Source: Meiothermus ruber DSM 1279 (GTDB taxonomy: Bacteria > Deinococcota > Deinococci > Deinococcales > Thermaceae). From it: a stretch of DNA of 64,000 nucleotides. Below the pieces are notes generated by a model. That model did no database searches. It had not been told where the DNA came from and was given only the letters and a program-made list of their open reading frames with translations. Every line of letters starts with the position of its first letter. Within the stretch, counting starts at the first letter, position 1. The translations under genes and the position numbers were made by a program. Positions 9,790 to 17,022 of this stretch are shown piece after piece. The DNA lies in contig NC_013946.1 in assembly GCF_000024425.1 (NCBI RefSeq), positions 2,170,001 through 2,234,000 on the forward strand, given 5' to 3'.

Positions 9790-10526
9790 CCCTGGCCGCT
9801 GTTGCTGGGCCGCTGGGCGCGCTTAAAAATGAGGGCCTCCCCCACCCGGCCCTCGAGCATCCCCACCGCCGGCGAGGCCGCAATCTGGGCACAAAAAGGC
9901 ACATCGGCCTCGAGGCCCACCTGGCGCAGGGCCTGGGCCGCGCCGGATAAGTGGAGGGGCTCGAGCGGGTCGGGGTAGGCCCGGCGCGTGGTGAGGGCCG
10001 TCAGGGCGCCGTCTTCCAGCTCATACGAGCCCATAATCTGCAAAAACTCGGCCAGCACCCCCGCCGTGTAGACGTCGTCCAGGCCGATCCGGCCCTCTTT
10101 GCCAGCACACAGGATGGCCACCTCCTCGGTGGCCAGTTGGTGGGCCAGGCGGGCGGCGGCATGGGCGTTGAAGAGCGAGGCCAGCAGCACGTGCTTGGCG
10201 CTGCGGGCCGCCAGGTGCGCGGTGCGGGTGCCGTTGGTGGTGCTCATCACCACAATTTTGCCGCCCACCGGCGCTTCCAGGGCCTCCCGCGGCGAGTTGC
10301 CATAATCGAAGCCCGCGGGTTTTAGCCCCCCTTCCTCCCCGGCCAGCACCACATCGGTATCGCGAAAAGCCCGGGCGCTCTCCACATCGGAAGTAAGGTA
10401 CAGAGCCTCGGCCCCAGCCTCCAAGAAGGCCGTAGCGGTGGTGGTGGCCCGAATCACGTCCACCACCAAGACCACATCGGTGTAGCTCAGGTTTTCCTGG
10501 GGAACTAGATCAACCCGCAGACGCAT
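9786..10526 (-). CDS. comB: 2-phosphosulfolactate phosphatase family protein (ComB)
   Basis: 246 residues with the full set of ComB family motifs: [20 protein letters not shown] near the N-terminus, [20 protein letters not shown] (~62), [11 protein letters not shown] (~95) and [18 protein letters not shown] (~140). ComB removes phosphate from 2-phosphosulfolactate in methanogen coenzyme M synthesis; bacterial members outside that pathway have no settled substrate. SD GAGG lies about 8 nt before the ATG. Convergent with asnS. A degenerate paralogue occurs at 15568-16302. Confidence 0.88.
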   Translation of the reverse strand: MRLRVDLVPQENLSYTDVVLVVDVIRATTTATAFLEAGAEALYLTSDVESARAFRDTDVVLAGEEGGLKPAGFDYGNSPREALEAPVGGKIVVMSTTNGTRTAHLAARSAKHVLLASLFNAHAAARLAHQLATEEVAILCAGKEGRIGLDDVYTAGVLAEFLQIMGSYELEDGALTALTTRRAYPDPLEPLHLSGAAQALRQVGLEADVPFCAQIAASPAVGMLEGRVGEALIFKRAQRPSNSGQG

Positions 10527-10734
10527 ATTTTTTCCTCATCAAGTGATGCCGCTTTGCAACGAGAAGGAGCAGCCCATTCCGGAAGTGGGATGTTCTTGGC
10601 TGAGGCATCCATGAGAACGAGGGGCATCATAAAGGATAACCCCGCGGTTATGAAAGAGACCTCGAGGATTGAAGTGCAAAAGGCCGATCCCAGCAGCAGC
10701 ACAACGATACAGGCCTGGTCGTGCGCGATGAGCG
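10527..10734. other. Intergenic region between comB and the Crp-type gene
   Basis: About 208 bp lying downstream of the Crp-type gene and upstream of comB. It holds the comB ribosome-binding site, a short ATAACC/GGTTAT inverted repeat near 10636-10651 that could form a weak stem, and one CTCGAG (10661). Short hydrophobic reading frames on the minus strand have no supportable start or family. No terminator with a T-run is evident. Confidence 0.5.
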
Positions 10735-11412
10735 TTATCGCAGGCCAAACAAGACTTCTTCCAGCCCCGCTGGATCGAGAATCTCCACGTAACCCGAGCC
10801 CACTTTTACCAGCTCTTCCTCGCGCAGGGCGTGCAGTACCCGGGTTACCGTCTCACGGCTGGTTCCGGAAAGCTGGGCCAGCTCCTGGTGGGTGAGTTTC
10901 ATCTTGAGCCCATCGCCGTAGCGCTGCTTGCGGAGCTTGGTCAGGGCGTAGGCCACCCGGCCCCGCGCCTCCTCAAAGGAGAGCACCTCGAGCTCGAGGT
11001 CGGCCTCACGCAGGCGGCGGGCCAGAATGGTGGCCAGGTTGTGCAGGATTTCCGGCCATTTGCGCACCAGGCTCCAGTAGGCATCCTGGTACAGCACCAA
11101 CAGGACTGAGTCCACAGTGGTCTCGGCCGAGGCGCTGCGGGGCTGATCGTCCAGCAGGCTCATCTCACCAAAGACCTCCCCGGGGCCCAGGTAAGCAAAC
11201 ATCCGCTCCCGACCATCCAGGTAGGTGCGATAAATCCGCACCTGTCCGCTTTGCACAATATAGAGCGCGGCCCCCATATCCCCTGCTTCGAATATCAGCT
11301 TGCCCGCGGGGTAGTTGCGGGTCACAAAGGCCTCTCGGGCCACCTCGATGGCCTGGGGAGGCACCCCCTGGAAGAGCGGGGTCTTGGCAAGTACCTGTGT
11401 GTCTGCCAGCAT
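10735..11412 (-). CDS. Crp/Fnr-family transcriptional regulator
   Basis: 225 residues from the ATG at 11412; a longer in-frame reading upstream is unlikely because it would cross the promoter. The N-terminal cyclic-nucleotide-binding domain begins at LAKTPLFQGVPPQAIEV and carries GEMSLLDDQPRSASAE, keeping the Glu and Arg-Ser that contact cAMP in CRP. The C-terminal winged helix has LTHQELAQLSGTSRETVTRV as recognition segment. No Fnr-type cysteine cluster is present. It probably activates transcription at sites not identifiable here. Thermus SdrP is one comparable protein. Divergent from an ABC ATPase only 18-54 bp away. Confidence 0.9.
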   Translation of the reverse strand: MLADTQVLAKTPLFQGVPPQAIEVAREAFVTRNYPAGKLIFEAGDMGAALYIVQSGQVRIYRTYLDGRERMFAYLGPGEVFGEMSLLDDQPRSASAETTVDSVLLVLYQDAYWSLVRKWPEILHNLATILARRLREADLELEVLSFEEARGRVAYALTKLRKQRYGDGLKMKLTHQELAQLSGTSRETVTRVLHALREEELVKVGSGYVEILDPAGLEEVLFGLR

Positions 11413-11419
11413 CAGGTAC

Positions 11420-11449
11420 ACTCTACAAGGGTGCGTAACGCTTTGCCAA
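11420..11449 (-). promoter_or_regulatory. Promoter of the Crp-type regulator gene
   Basis: On the minus strand TTGGCA (11449-11444), an 18-bp spacer and TAGAGT (11425-11420), ending 7 nt before the ATG at 11412: a leaderless arrangement. The promoter overlaps the likely start region of the divergent ABC gene, so the two genes probably interfere with or regulate each other. Confidence 0.55.
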
Positions 11450-12090
11450 TAGTAGATAACACACCGGTGCTGGAAGTTTGCAATTTGAGCTTTTCCTACG
11501 GTGAGGTTGGGCTTTTTCAAAACCTCAGCTTCTCGCTCAACTCAGGGCAGGTTCGGGTGATCCTCGGCCCCTCGGGCAGCGGCAAAACCACCCTTTTGCA
11601 CCTGCTGGCTGGTCTGTTGCACATCCAGCAGGGCGACATCCGCTGGCTCGGGCAGAGCATCCGCGGCCAGAACGAGGAGACCCTTGCCCAGCGCAGGCTA
11701 CGCTTCACCGGTCTGGTTTTCCAGCACCACTACCTGCAGGCCGAGCTCACCGCGCTGGAGAACATCCTGGTTCCAGGATACCTGGCCGGTGCGGTGGATG
11801 TCGCCTGGGGCCGGGAGTTGCTACACCGCATCGGGCTGCTCGAGCGGGCCCACCTGCGCCCCAACGCCCTCTCGGGTGGTGAGCGACAACGCATTGCGGT
11901 GGCTCGAGCGCTCTACAACCGGCCCAAGCTGCTGCTGGCCGACGAGCCCACAGGCAGCCTGGATCGGCGCAACGCCGAGCGAATCTGGGCGCTGATGCTA
12001 AGCCTGGCCCAGGATCTGGGCACGGCGGTGATCGTCGCTACGCACGACGAGCATCTGGTGCAGGGGCTCCCCGAGCTACGCCTGGCCTGA
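11431..12090 (+). CDS. ABC transporter ATP-binding protein, LolD/MacB-ATPase type, orphan
   Basis: About 219 residues from GTG 11431; TTG 11443 or GTG 11467 are alternatives, the last giving the usual MLEVCNLSFSYG beginning. Walker A GPSGSGKTTLLHLLAG, signature LSGGERQRIAVARAL, Walker [13 protein letters not shown] and the H-loop VIVATHDEHLV are all present; the ADEPTGSLD form is that of LolD/FtsE/MacB ATPases. Such proteins power lipoprotein release or export with an FtsX-like permease. No permease gene is adjacent: upstream is the divergent Crp-type gene and downstream genes are convergent, so its partner must be encoded elsewhere. Confidence 0.88.
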   Translation: MRNALPIVDNTPVLEVCNLSFSYGEVGLFQNLSFSLNSGQVRVILGPSGSGKTTLLHLLAGLLHIQQGDIRWLGQSIRGQNEETLAQRRLRFTGLVFQHHYLQAELTALENILVPGYLAGAVDVAWGRELLHRIGLLERAHLRPNALSGGERQRIAVARALYNRPKLLLADEPTGSLDRRNAERIWALMLSLAQDLGTAVIVATHDEHLVQGLPELRLA

Positions 12091-12137
12091 ACCTACAAAC
12101 CAAGGTGCGAGAACGCGGGATCGCTCAAAGCACGGTA

Positions 12138-13472
12138 TTAGTCCGACCGGGGCACCGAAAGGGCCATAAAGTTAAGCAGGCGCTGGGTCACCTGGTGGCT
12201 ATGTGCAATCACCTGGTGGCTATGTGCAATCTGACGGGCCAGGCCGGGGCCGGCCAGATAACCCCCCGTGAGGAATAGGCCCGGGGCGTGTACCAGGGCC
12301 TGCTCGAGGGCTGCAACCCGGCGGGTATGCCCCGGCGCAAACTGCGGCCTAGCGAAAGGCTGACGGAACACCCAGGCGGCCCGGGGGTGGGTTGGGGCCT
12401 GTAAAAACTTGCACAAATCCTGCTGCGCTAAACGCGAGAGTTCGGCGTCGGCGGAGCGGGCCACCTCCCCAGCAAACTGTACGCGGGCCAGCACCAGCCC
12501 CGAATCGAGCGGGGTTTGTCGGAGGGCAGTTCCGGCGTAGCCTTCGGCTTTGGCCCAGTAGTAATCAACCGGCCCTTCCATGGGCTGGGCGGGGCGGTAA
12601 AGCAGAAACACCTTCGCGCTGTGCTGATAGGGAAACTGATTGAGCCAGGTGGTTAGCTGAGGGGATGAAGGTCGGAACACCCGGGCTGCGCGGGGCGCCG
12701 GGAGCGCGACCACCACCGCCTCGGCCTCGAGCCGCCCCCCCGGCAGGTGCACCGCCCAGCGGCCGGCCTGGTGGGTAATGGCCAGGGCCTCCTGCCCAGG
12801 GAGTAGGCGGGCTTTTTGTTGCAGGCGGGTAGCCAGCGCCTGCACCAGGCCACCCATCCCACCAGCCAGGTGCCACTGCCCCTGGGCCCGGAGCCTTCGG
12901 CTGCCGACCACCAGACCACCCCGACGCTCGAGCTGGGGCAGGGCTGGGCAGGCCTCCGGGGTCGAAGCCTCCCCAGCCGGCCCACCCAGCATCGCTTCCA
13001 TATAGGGGGCCAGCACCTCCCAGACTTCCGGGCCCAGCCTCCGACAAAAAAAGGCGTCCACCGGCTCATCCCTGAGCGCAGCCGGGGCCACCCAGCGCTC
13101 GGTAGCCAGCCGCCACCTGGTTTTGCGGCTAAAAGGTAGGGTCGAAAGCCGGTGCAGGCCCAGGCCCGTGGCCGGGTTGAGGCCCGGAGGTAGCACCCAG
13201 TCCCGACCCCGCCAGCGCACCACCTGCGGCCGGTTGGGCTGGGGCTGGGGCTCGAGGCCCAGGTGCCTGCACAACCCCAACAGGGTGTCGGGCTCATCGT
13301 CAAAGTGTTCATCCCCCAGCTCGAAGGTCTGGCCCTCCAGCCGCACCGTTTGGTTGTAGCCCCCCAGGCGCTGGGTGGCCTCGAGCAGGCTCACCTCGAG
13401 CCCGGCCTCGGCCGCCCAGTAGGCCGCGGCCAGCCCCGACATCCCCCCACCAATAACGATCACCCGGCTCAT
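12138..13472 (-). CDS. FAD-dependent amine oxidase/protoporphyrinogen-oxidase-like protein
   Basis: 444 residues from the ATG at 13472. The N-terminus has the dinucleotide-binding VIVIGGGMSGLAAAYWAAEAG followed by LLEATQRLGGYNQTV, diagnostic of the amino-oxidase flavoprotein superfamily (protoporphyrinogen oxidase, phytoene desaturase, amine oxidases). A C-terminal FAD-contact segment FLTGGYLAGPGLARQI is present. The substrate cannot be assigned; a HemY-like role is possible but no haem genes are nearby. The C-terminus contains an exact 21-bp tandem duplication (12189-12230) repeating the heptad AHSHQVI. Confidence 0.78.
   Translation of the reverse strand: MSRVIVIGGGMSGLAAAYWAAEAGLEVSLLEATQRLGGYNQTVRLEGQTFELGDEHFDDEPDTLLGLCRHLGLEPQPQPNRPQVVRWRGRDWVLPPGLNPATGLGLHRLSTLPFSRKTRWRLATERWVAPAALRDEPVDAFFCRRLGPEVWEVLAPYMEAMLGGPAGEASTPEACPALPQLERRGGLVVGSRRLRAQGQWHLAGGMGGLVQALATRLQQKARLLPGQEALAITHQAGRWAVHLPGGRLEAEAVVVALPAPRAARVFRPSSPQLTTWLNQFPYQHSAKVFLLYRPAQPMEGPVDYYWAKAEGYAGTALRQTPLDSGLVLARVQFAGEVARSADAELSRLAQQDLCKFLQAPTHPRAAWVFRQPFARPQFAPGHTRRVAALEQALVHAPGLFLTGGYLAGPGLARQIAHSHQVIAHSHQVTQRLLNFMALSVPRSD
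12189..12230. repeat. 21-bp exact tandem duplication inside a flavoprotein gene
   Basis: Two identical, directly adjacent 21-bp units (12189-12209 and 12210-12230) lie in the 3' part of the FAD-oxidase gene. The unit length is a multiple of three, so the frame is kept and seven residues are repeated (IAHSHQV twice). Only two units exist, so this looks like a recent slippage or duplication. Confidence 0.95.
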
Positions 13473-13758
13473 CTCGCGGCCTCGCATCCATAGCCCAACC
13501 TGGGCCAGCCCCCGGTACCGGGTGAGGACAGGCCGCCCATCACCCCCCACAAAGAGCCCGAACCTGGCTTCATGGTAAAACCTCCGAACCTTCGCACACC
13601 GCTATCATCCTGCACACCCGCCGATTTTATACCGCCACCAGGCCCGTTCGAATCCGCGCCGAGGCATACCGTCGTAACAGGTGCAAGGCGTGCTAGCATA
13701 AACCCACAAGCAGTTTTGCGACCACCGGTTGGACGTGAGCTGCCCCAGAGGAGCCTGC
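13473..13758. other. Intergenic region between divergent flavoprotein and PPIase genes
   Basis: About 286 bp separating two divergently transcribed genes, so it should hold both promoters. A TAGCAT box near 13694 is a candidate -10 for the PPIase gene. TTCGAATCC near 13647-13655 resembles a tRNA T-loop but has no pairing stem. No convincing small gene was seen. Confidence 0.5.
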
Positions 13759-14676
13759 ATGAAGCTAAAACACCTGCTATTCCTGATAACAGCCCTAGGA
13801 TCGCTGGCTGTGGCCCAGTCCGACCCCGTGGTCGCCACCGTCGCCAACACCACCATCACCAAAAGCCAGTTAGAGCTGCGTTTTGGCCTCTACATACGCG
13901 ATTCCGAACGGCAGAACGGTCTGTCCTACAGCGAAGAAGCCCTGGCCGCACTCAAAAAGCGTTTTCTGGAGCTTGTGGCCCGCGAACGGGCCATTATTCT
14001 CAAAGCGGAAGCGGCGGGATTTGCCGCCTCCAAAGACGATGTGCAAGCGGCCGTTGCAGAGGTCAAGGCCGATTTTGATAGCGAAGAGGCGTTTACTCAG
14101 GCTTTGAAGGAAGCTGGTATTCCGAGCCTCGAGGTCTATCACACCTTGGTGTACGAGGCGCTCACCTACAACGCCTACCTCGAGCACCTCCTCAAACAAC
14201 TAAAAACCAGTGAGCCAGCGCTGCGCCTGCTTTATCTCGTCTCCAAATCGCAGTTTGCTCTGCCCAAACGCTACTGCTCCGCACACATTCTGGTCGACAC
14301 CGCCCAGGAGGCCTATCAGGTCATCGCCCGGCTGGGCAAGGGTGAAAAGTTTGCCGATCTAGCCAGGGCGCTTTCGAAAGACCCCGGCAGCAAAGAGGAG
14401 GGCGGCGATCTCGGCTGCGAACCCAGGGGCACCTTTGTAGCTCCTTTCGAGCTAGCCCTCGTCGCACTGCAGCCAGGCGAGAGTTCCAAAGTGCCGGTCA
14501 AAACCGAGTTCGGCTACCACATCATCCTGCTCAAGCGGGTCGAGGCCGCCGGCTTCCAGGGTTTTGAGGAGGTTCGGGCAGAGCTAGATCAAACCATCCG
14601 AAACAGTGCCGTATACCGGCTGCTTCTGTGGATAGAGAAAAGCACCCCCATCCAGCTCTTTCCGGAAAACCTGTAA
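13759..14676 (+). CDS. Secreted peptidyl-prolyl cis-trans isomerase, parvulin/SurA type
   Basis: 305 residues from ATG 13759, preceded by GAGGAG 7 nt upstream. The signal peptide is HLLFLITALGSLAVAQ, with cleavage expected after AQ. A SurA N-like helical region follows (~20-165), then a PpiC-type domain with CSAHILVDTAQEAYQVIARL, LSKDPGSKEEGGDLG and PVKTEFGYHIILLKRVE (~175-285). It should assist folding of exported proteins in the periplasm. No foldase-type lipobox is seen, so it is probably soluble after export. One of several envelope genes in the window. Confidence 0.88.
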   Translation: MKLKHLLFLITALGSLAVAQSDPVVATVANTTITKSQLELRFGLYIRDSERQNGLSYSEEALAALKKRFLELVARERAIILKAEAAGFAASKDDVQAAVAEVKADFDSEEAFTQALKEAGIPSLEVYHTLVYEALTYNAYLEHLLKQLKTSEPALRLLYLVSKSQFALPKRYCSAHILVDTAQEAYQVIARLGKGEKFADLARALSKDPGSKEEGGDLGCEPRGTFVAPFELALVALQPGESSKVPVKTEFGYHIILLKRVEAAGFQGFEEVRAELDQTIRNSAVYRLLLWIEKSTPIQLFPENL

Positions 14677-14732
14677 GCAAACCACAGCCGGGGGTAGCCT
14701 GCTCGGGCCTTGCTCTGCTAAATACGACTCTT

Positions 14733-14830
14733 ATACGCATTTCGGTAGTATCGGTCGCTTTGACAAGTCCAAACGATACTATCGAATTGCTTTTCTACCC
14801 CCTTCGGCCGGCTTGAATCCTTTACCTCTG
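14733..14830 (-). repeat. 98-bp dispersed hairpin element, copy 1
   Basis: This 98-bp block matches the reverse complement of 42891-42988 with about 11 mismatches counted by eye. It contains an imperfect 16-bp inverted repeat (arms 14740-14755 and 14772-14787), a short run matching CTTTTCTACYCCCTTCGG and a GCTTGAATCCTT motif. Its right end runs into the 3' end of the wecG-type gene and supplies its last two codons and stop. No open reading frame or transposase is included, so it is a small non-autonomous or REP-like element. Confidence 0.85.
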
Positions 14831-15565
14831 ACCACCTCCCCTGTTTTTAAGAGTCTTTTCCAGCAGCACCAGGCGCACAAAATGCAGCAGCCTTGGGAAG
14901 CGCCCCCAGCGCCGCCGATCCAGGGCAATTCGCACCAGCCATTCGATTTTAAGCCGCTGAGCCCAGACCGGCGCCCGCCTGACCTCTCCGGCCAGCACAT
15001 CGATCATGCCCCCCACGCCGATGGCAACCTTGGCCGCCAGGCGGGCTTTGTTGCGGTGAATAAAGGTGTCCTGCCGCTCCCCCATCCCCACCACCAAGAG
15101 GTCGGGCTGGGCCTGCTGGATGGCCTCCAGCACCGCCCCCTCATCGGAAAAATAGCCGTCCTGAACCCCACACACCTGGATACCCCAGCGGGCCTGGGCG
15201 TTCCGGGCAGCCCGCCAGGCCACGCCAGGGGCGGCCCCCAGAAAGTAGACCCGCAGCCTCGAGCCAAAGCGTTCAAAAGCCGCCGGCAGAATCTCTGAGC
15301 CAGGCACCCGGTCGCGCAGGCGGTGTCCAGTAAGCAGCCGCACAGCCCAGACAATGCCGACCCCATCCGCCGTAATCAGCTCGCACTCCCGCAGGGCTTG
15401 CCGGAGGGCTGGCTCGGCCTGGGCCCGCACCACCGCCTCCGGGTTGGTGGTGATGATCTGGGCGCAATGGGGGCCCGGCTGGGCTATCCGGCTTTCGATC
15501 CAGTCCAGGGTCTGCTCGAGGTCAACCAGATCCACTGGCGTTCCCAGGATCTCTACCCGCTGCAT
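14822..15565 (-). CDS. WecG/TagA/CpsF-family glycosyltransferase
   Basis: 247 residues of the GT26 family, which transfers N-acetylmannosamine(-uronic acid) or related sugars onto lipid-linked GlcNAc in surface polysaccharide synthesis. Family motifs visible: ITTNPEAVVRAQ (~40), ELITADGVGIVWA (~68), GSEILPAAFERF, YFLGAAPGVA and VGMGERQDTFIHRNK with GVGGMIDVLAGEVRRAP towards the end. It acts on the cytoplasmic face of the membrane. The start is 2 bp after the stop of the ComB-like gene, so both are one operon. The stop codon and last two codons (QR) lie inside the dispersed hairpin element. Confidence 0.9.
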   Translation of the reverse strand: MQRVEILGTPVDLVDLEQTLDWIESRIAQPGPHCAQIITTNPEAVVRAQAEPALRQALRECELITADGVGIVWAVRLLTGHRLRDRVPGSEILPAAFERFGSRLRVYFLGAAPGVAWRAARNAQARWGIQVCGVQDGYFSDEGAVLEAIQQAQPDLLVVGMGERQDTFIHRNKARLAAKVAIGVGGMIDVLAGEVRRAPVWAQRLKIEWLVRIALDRRRWGRFPRLLHFVRLVLLEKTLKNRGGGQR

Positions 15566-15567
15566 CC

Positions 15568-16302
15568 TTACCCCACCTGGAAACAGAACCCAAACCTATC
15601 TTTGGTCAGGCCGTAGACTTTCGCCTCGAGCACGCGCACCTGCTTCAGCCTGGGCACCACCCCTTCCACGCTCACCAGGCTGGCCAGGGCCAGCTCTTCA
15701 CTGCGACCCAAAAGGTAAAGCTGCCGGCCCATCTCAGACTGGAAAAGCGACTCTTGCGGATCTGGGAAGGACTTCAGCAGGGCCGTGGCCAGGTGCGCGC
15801 CCTCCCGCAAGACCCCCATCTTACCCAGGGCCTGGTGCAGGCGTTTGGCTATAAAGCCAGCGGCCACCGTGTTAGCCAGGCTGGGCTCGAGCCGGCGCTG
15901 GGTGGCCGCAACCACCGTCTCGATGCTGCGCTCGAGGGCCTGGGCCACCGCCGCTTTAGCGTTGCGGAAGTAGGCCAGCCCTGTTTCCAACGGCATCTGT
16001 TCCAGCGACTCGGCCAGCGGCGGGGCCAGCAGCACACAGGTTTTTCCCTCCACCTGAAGCCCCGGTAGGGCCTGCAGCGAGAGCCCCCCGTGAAAGCCCT
16101 CCGGCGGAACCCCCTCCTGTTCACCCAAAAGCAACGCCCCACCTTCAGCCAGCAGGCGCGCCGCTCGCACACTTTTGGCAACCCAGACCCCCCGGGCGCC
16201 AGCCGATAGCAGCGCACCCACCAGGCTGCCGAAAAAAACATCCACCACAAGCACCGGCTGGGGATACGGGGGACTGGGAATCAAATCTACCCGAAGCGTC
16301 AC
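15568..16302 (-). CDS. Degenerate ComB-like protein, probably catalytically inactive
   Basis: 244 residues beginning with MTLRVDLIP, GTG start. It parallels the ComB protein at 9786-10526 along its length (same RVDL start, same VLVVDV strand, EGVPPEGFHGG at the place of [11 protein letters not shown], an AGFIAKRL helix matching AGVLAEFL), but the catalytic DVIRATTT and TTNGTRT motifs are replaced by DVFFGSLVG and LAPPLAES. It therefore looks like a divergent paralogue that has lost phosphatase residues. Placed 2 bp upstream of the glycosyltransferase gene; a TATAAT box lies near 16328. Function unknown. Confidence 0.65.
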   Translation of the reverse strand: MTLRVDLIPSPPYPQPVLVVDVFFGSLVGALLSAGARGVWVAKSVRAARLLAEGGALLLGEQEGVPPEGFHGGLSLQALPGLQVEGKTCVLLAPPLAESLEQMPLETGLAYFRNAKAAVAQALERSIETVVAATQRRLEPSLANTVAAGFIAKRLHQALGKMGVLREGAHLATALLKSFPDPQESLFQSEMGRQLYLLGRSEELALASLVSVEGVVPRLKQVRVLEAKVYGLTKDRFGFCFQVG

Positions 16303-16416
16303 AACAAAAAAGCCTCCCTCGCGGCATTATAACGAAGGGTTAGCAGACAACCCCGGTTGCAACACCGCTTCACACAGCCCGTACACAAACTGCCAGCCCG
16401 CGTTCTGGATAAACCC

Positions 16417-16941
16417 TTAACCGCGCAAGAGCAATACCGGGCCTTCCCCCAGCGGGGGCAGGTCGGCCAGGCTTTCCAGCCCAAAAAGCTCCAGAAACCG
16501 GTCGGTGGTTCCATACAGCTTGGGTCGCCCGATGGCCTCCTTCTCCCCCACCACCCGCACCAGTTCGCGTTCCAGCAGGCCCTCGAGCACCCCCTCTACG
16601 CTCTTACCGCGCAGGGCTTCCAGCTCGGCCCTGGTCAGGGGCTGCTGGTAAGCAATCAGCGCCAGCACCTCCAGCGCAGCCTTGGAGATTCGCGGTGGGT
16701 TGGGACGCAACACCTGCTCGACCGCATTGAGGTGCAGGGGGTGCACCACCAGCCGCCATCCGCCCGCCACCCGCTCGAGCTGTACCCCCAGGTGCCCATC
16801 GGCCAGGTCACGCTCGAGGGCCACCACCGCCCGGGTCAGGGCCTCCTCACCCCCCAGCGGGCTCAGATCCTGCAGGGAAAGCGGCCGCCCGGCCGCGAAC
16901 AAAACGGCCAAAAGCTGGGCTTTAAGCTGCTGCAGATCCAT
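16417..16941 (-). CDS. scpB: Segregation and condensation protein B
   Basis: 174 residues from the ATG at 16941. Two winged-helix domains are seen: QLLAVLFAAGRPLSLQDL at the N-terminus and the highly conserved ISKAALEVLALIAYQQPLTR at ~85-105, followed by EALRGKSVEGVLEGLLERE and YGTTDRFLELFGL, all typical of ScpB. It works with ScpA and SMC in chromosome condensation; scpA is not in the window. Divergent from pilC, with about 80 bp between. Confidence 0.92.
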   Translation of the reverse strand: MDLQQLKAQLLAVLFAAGRPLSLQDLSPLGGEEALTRAVVALERDLADGHLGVQLERVAGGWRLVVHPLHLNAVEQVLRPNPPRISKAALEVLALIAYQQPLTRAELEALRGKSVEGVLEGLLERELVRVVGEKEAIGRPKLYGTTDRFLELFGLESLADLPPLGEGPVLLLRG

Positions 16942-17022
16942 ACCAAAGACGCTCCAGGACTCCACGGTGGATGTGGTCAATTCACCATCCTCCGGCCCCG
17001 CAAAGGCTATACTAGGGCCAGT

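Noticed and set aside
10505-10702. Small hydrophobic minus-strand ORF between comB and the Crp-type gene
   Set aside because: It overlaps the comB start, has no SD or -10 box and no family resemblance.
11413-11520. N-terminal extension of the Crp-type protein
   Set aside because: The extra 36 residues are unlike the family and would place the start upstream of a good TTGGCA/TAGAGT promoter.
12189-12230. CRISPR-like repeat
   Set aside because: Only two directly adjacent units without spacers, and inside a gene.
13641-13660. TTCGAATCC resembling a tRNA T-loop
   Set aside because: The flanking bases do not pair as a T-stem and no acceptor or anticodon arms can be folded around it.
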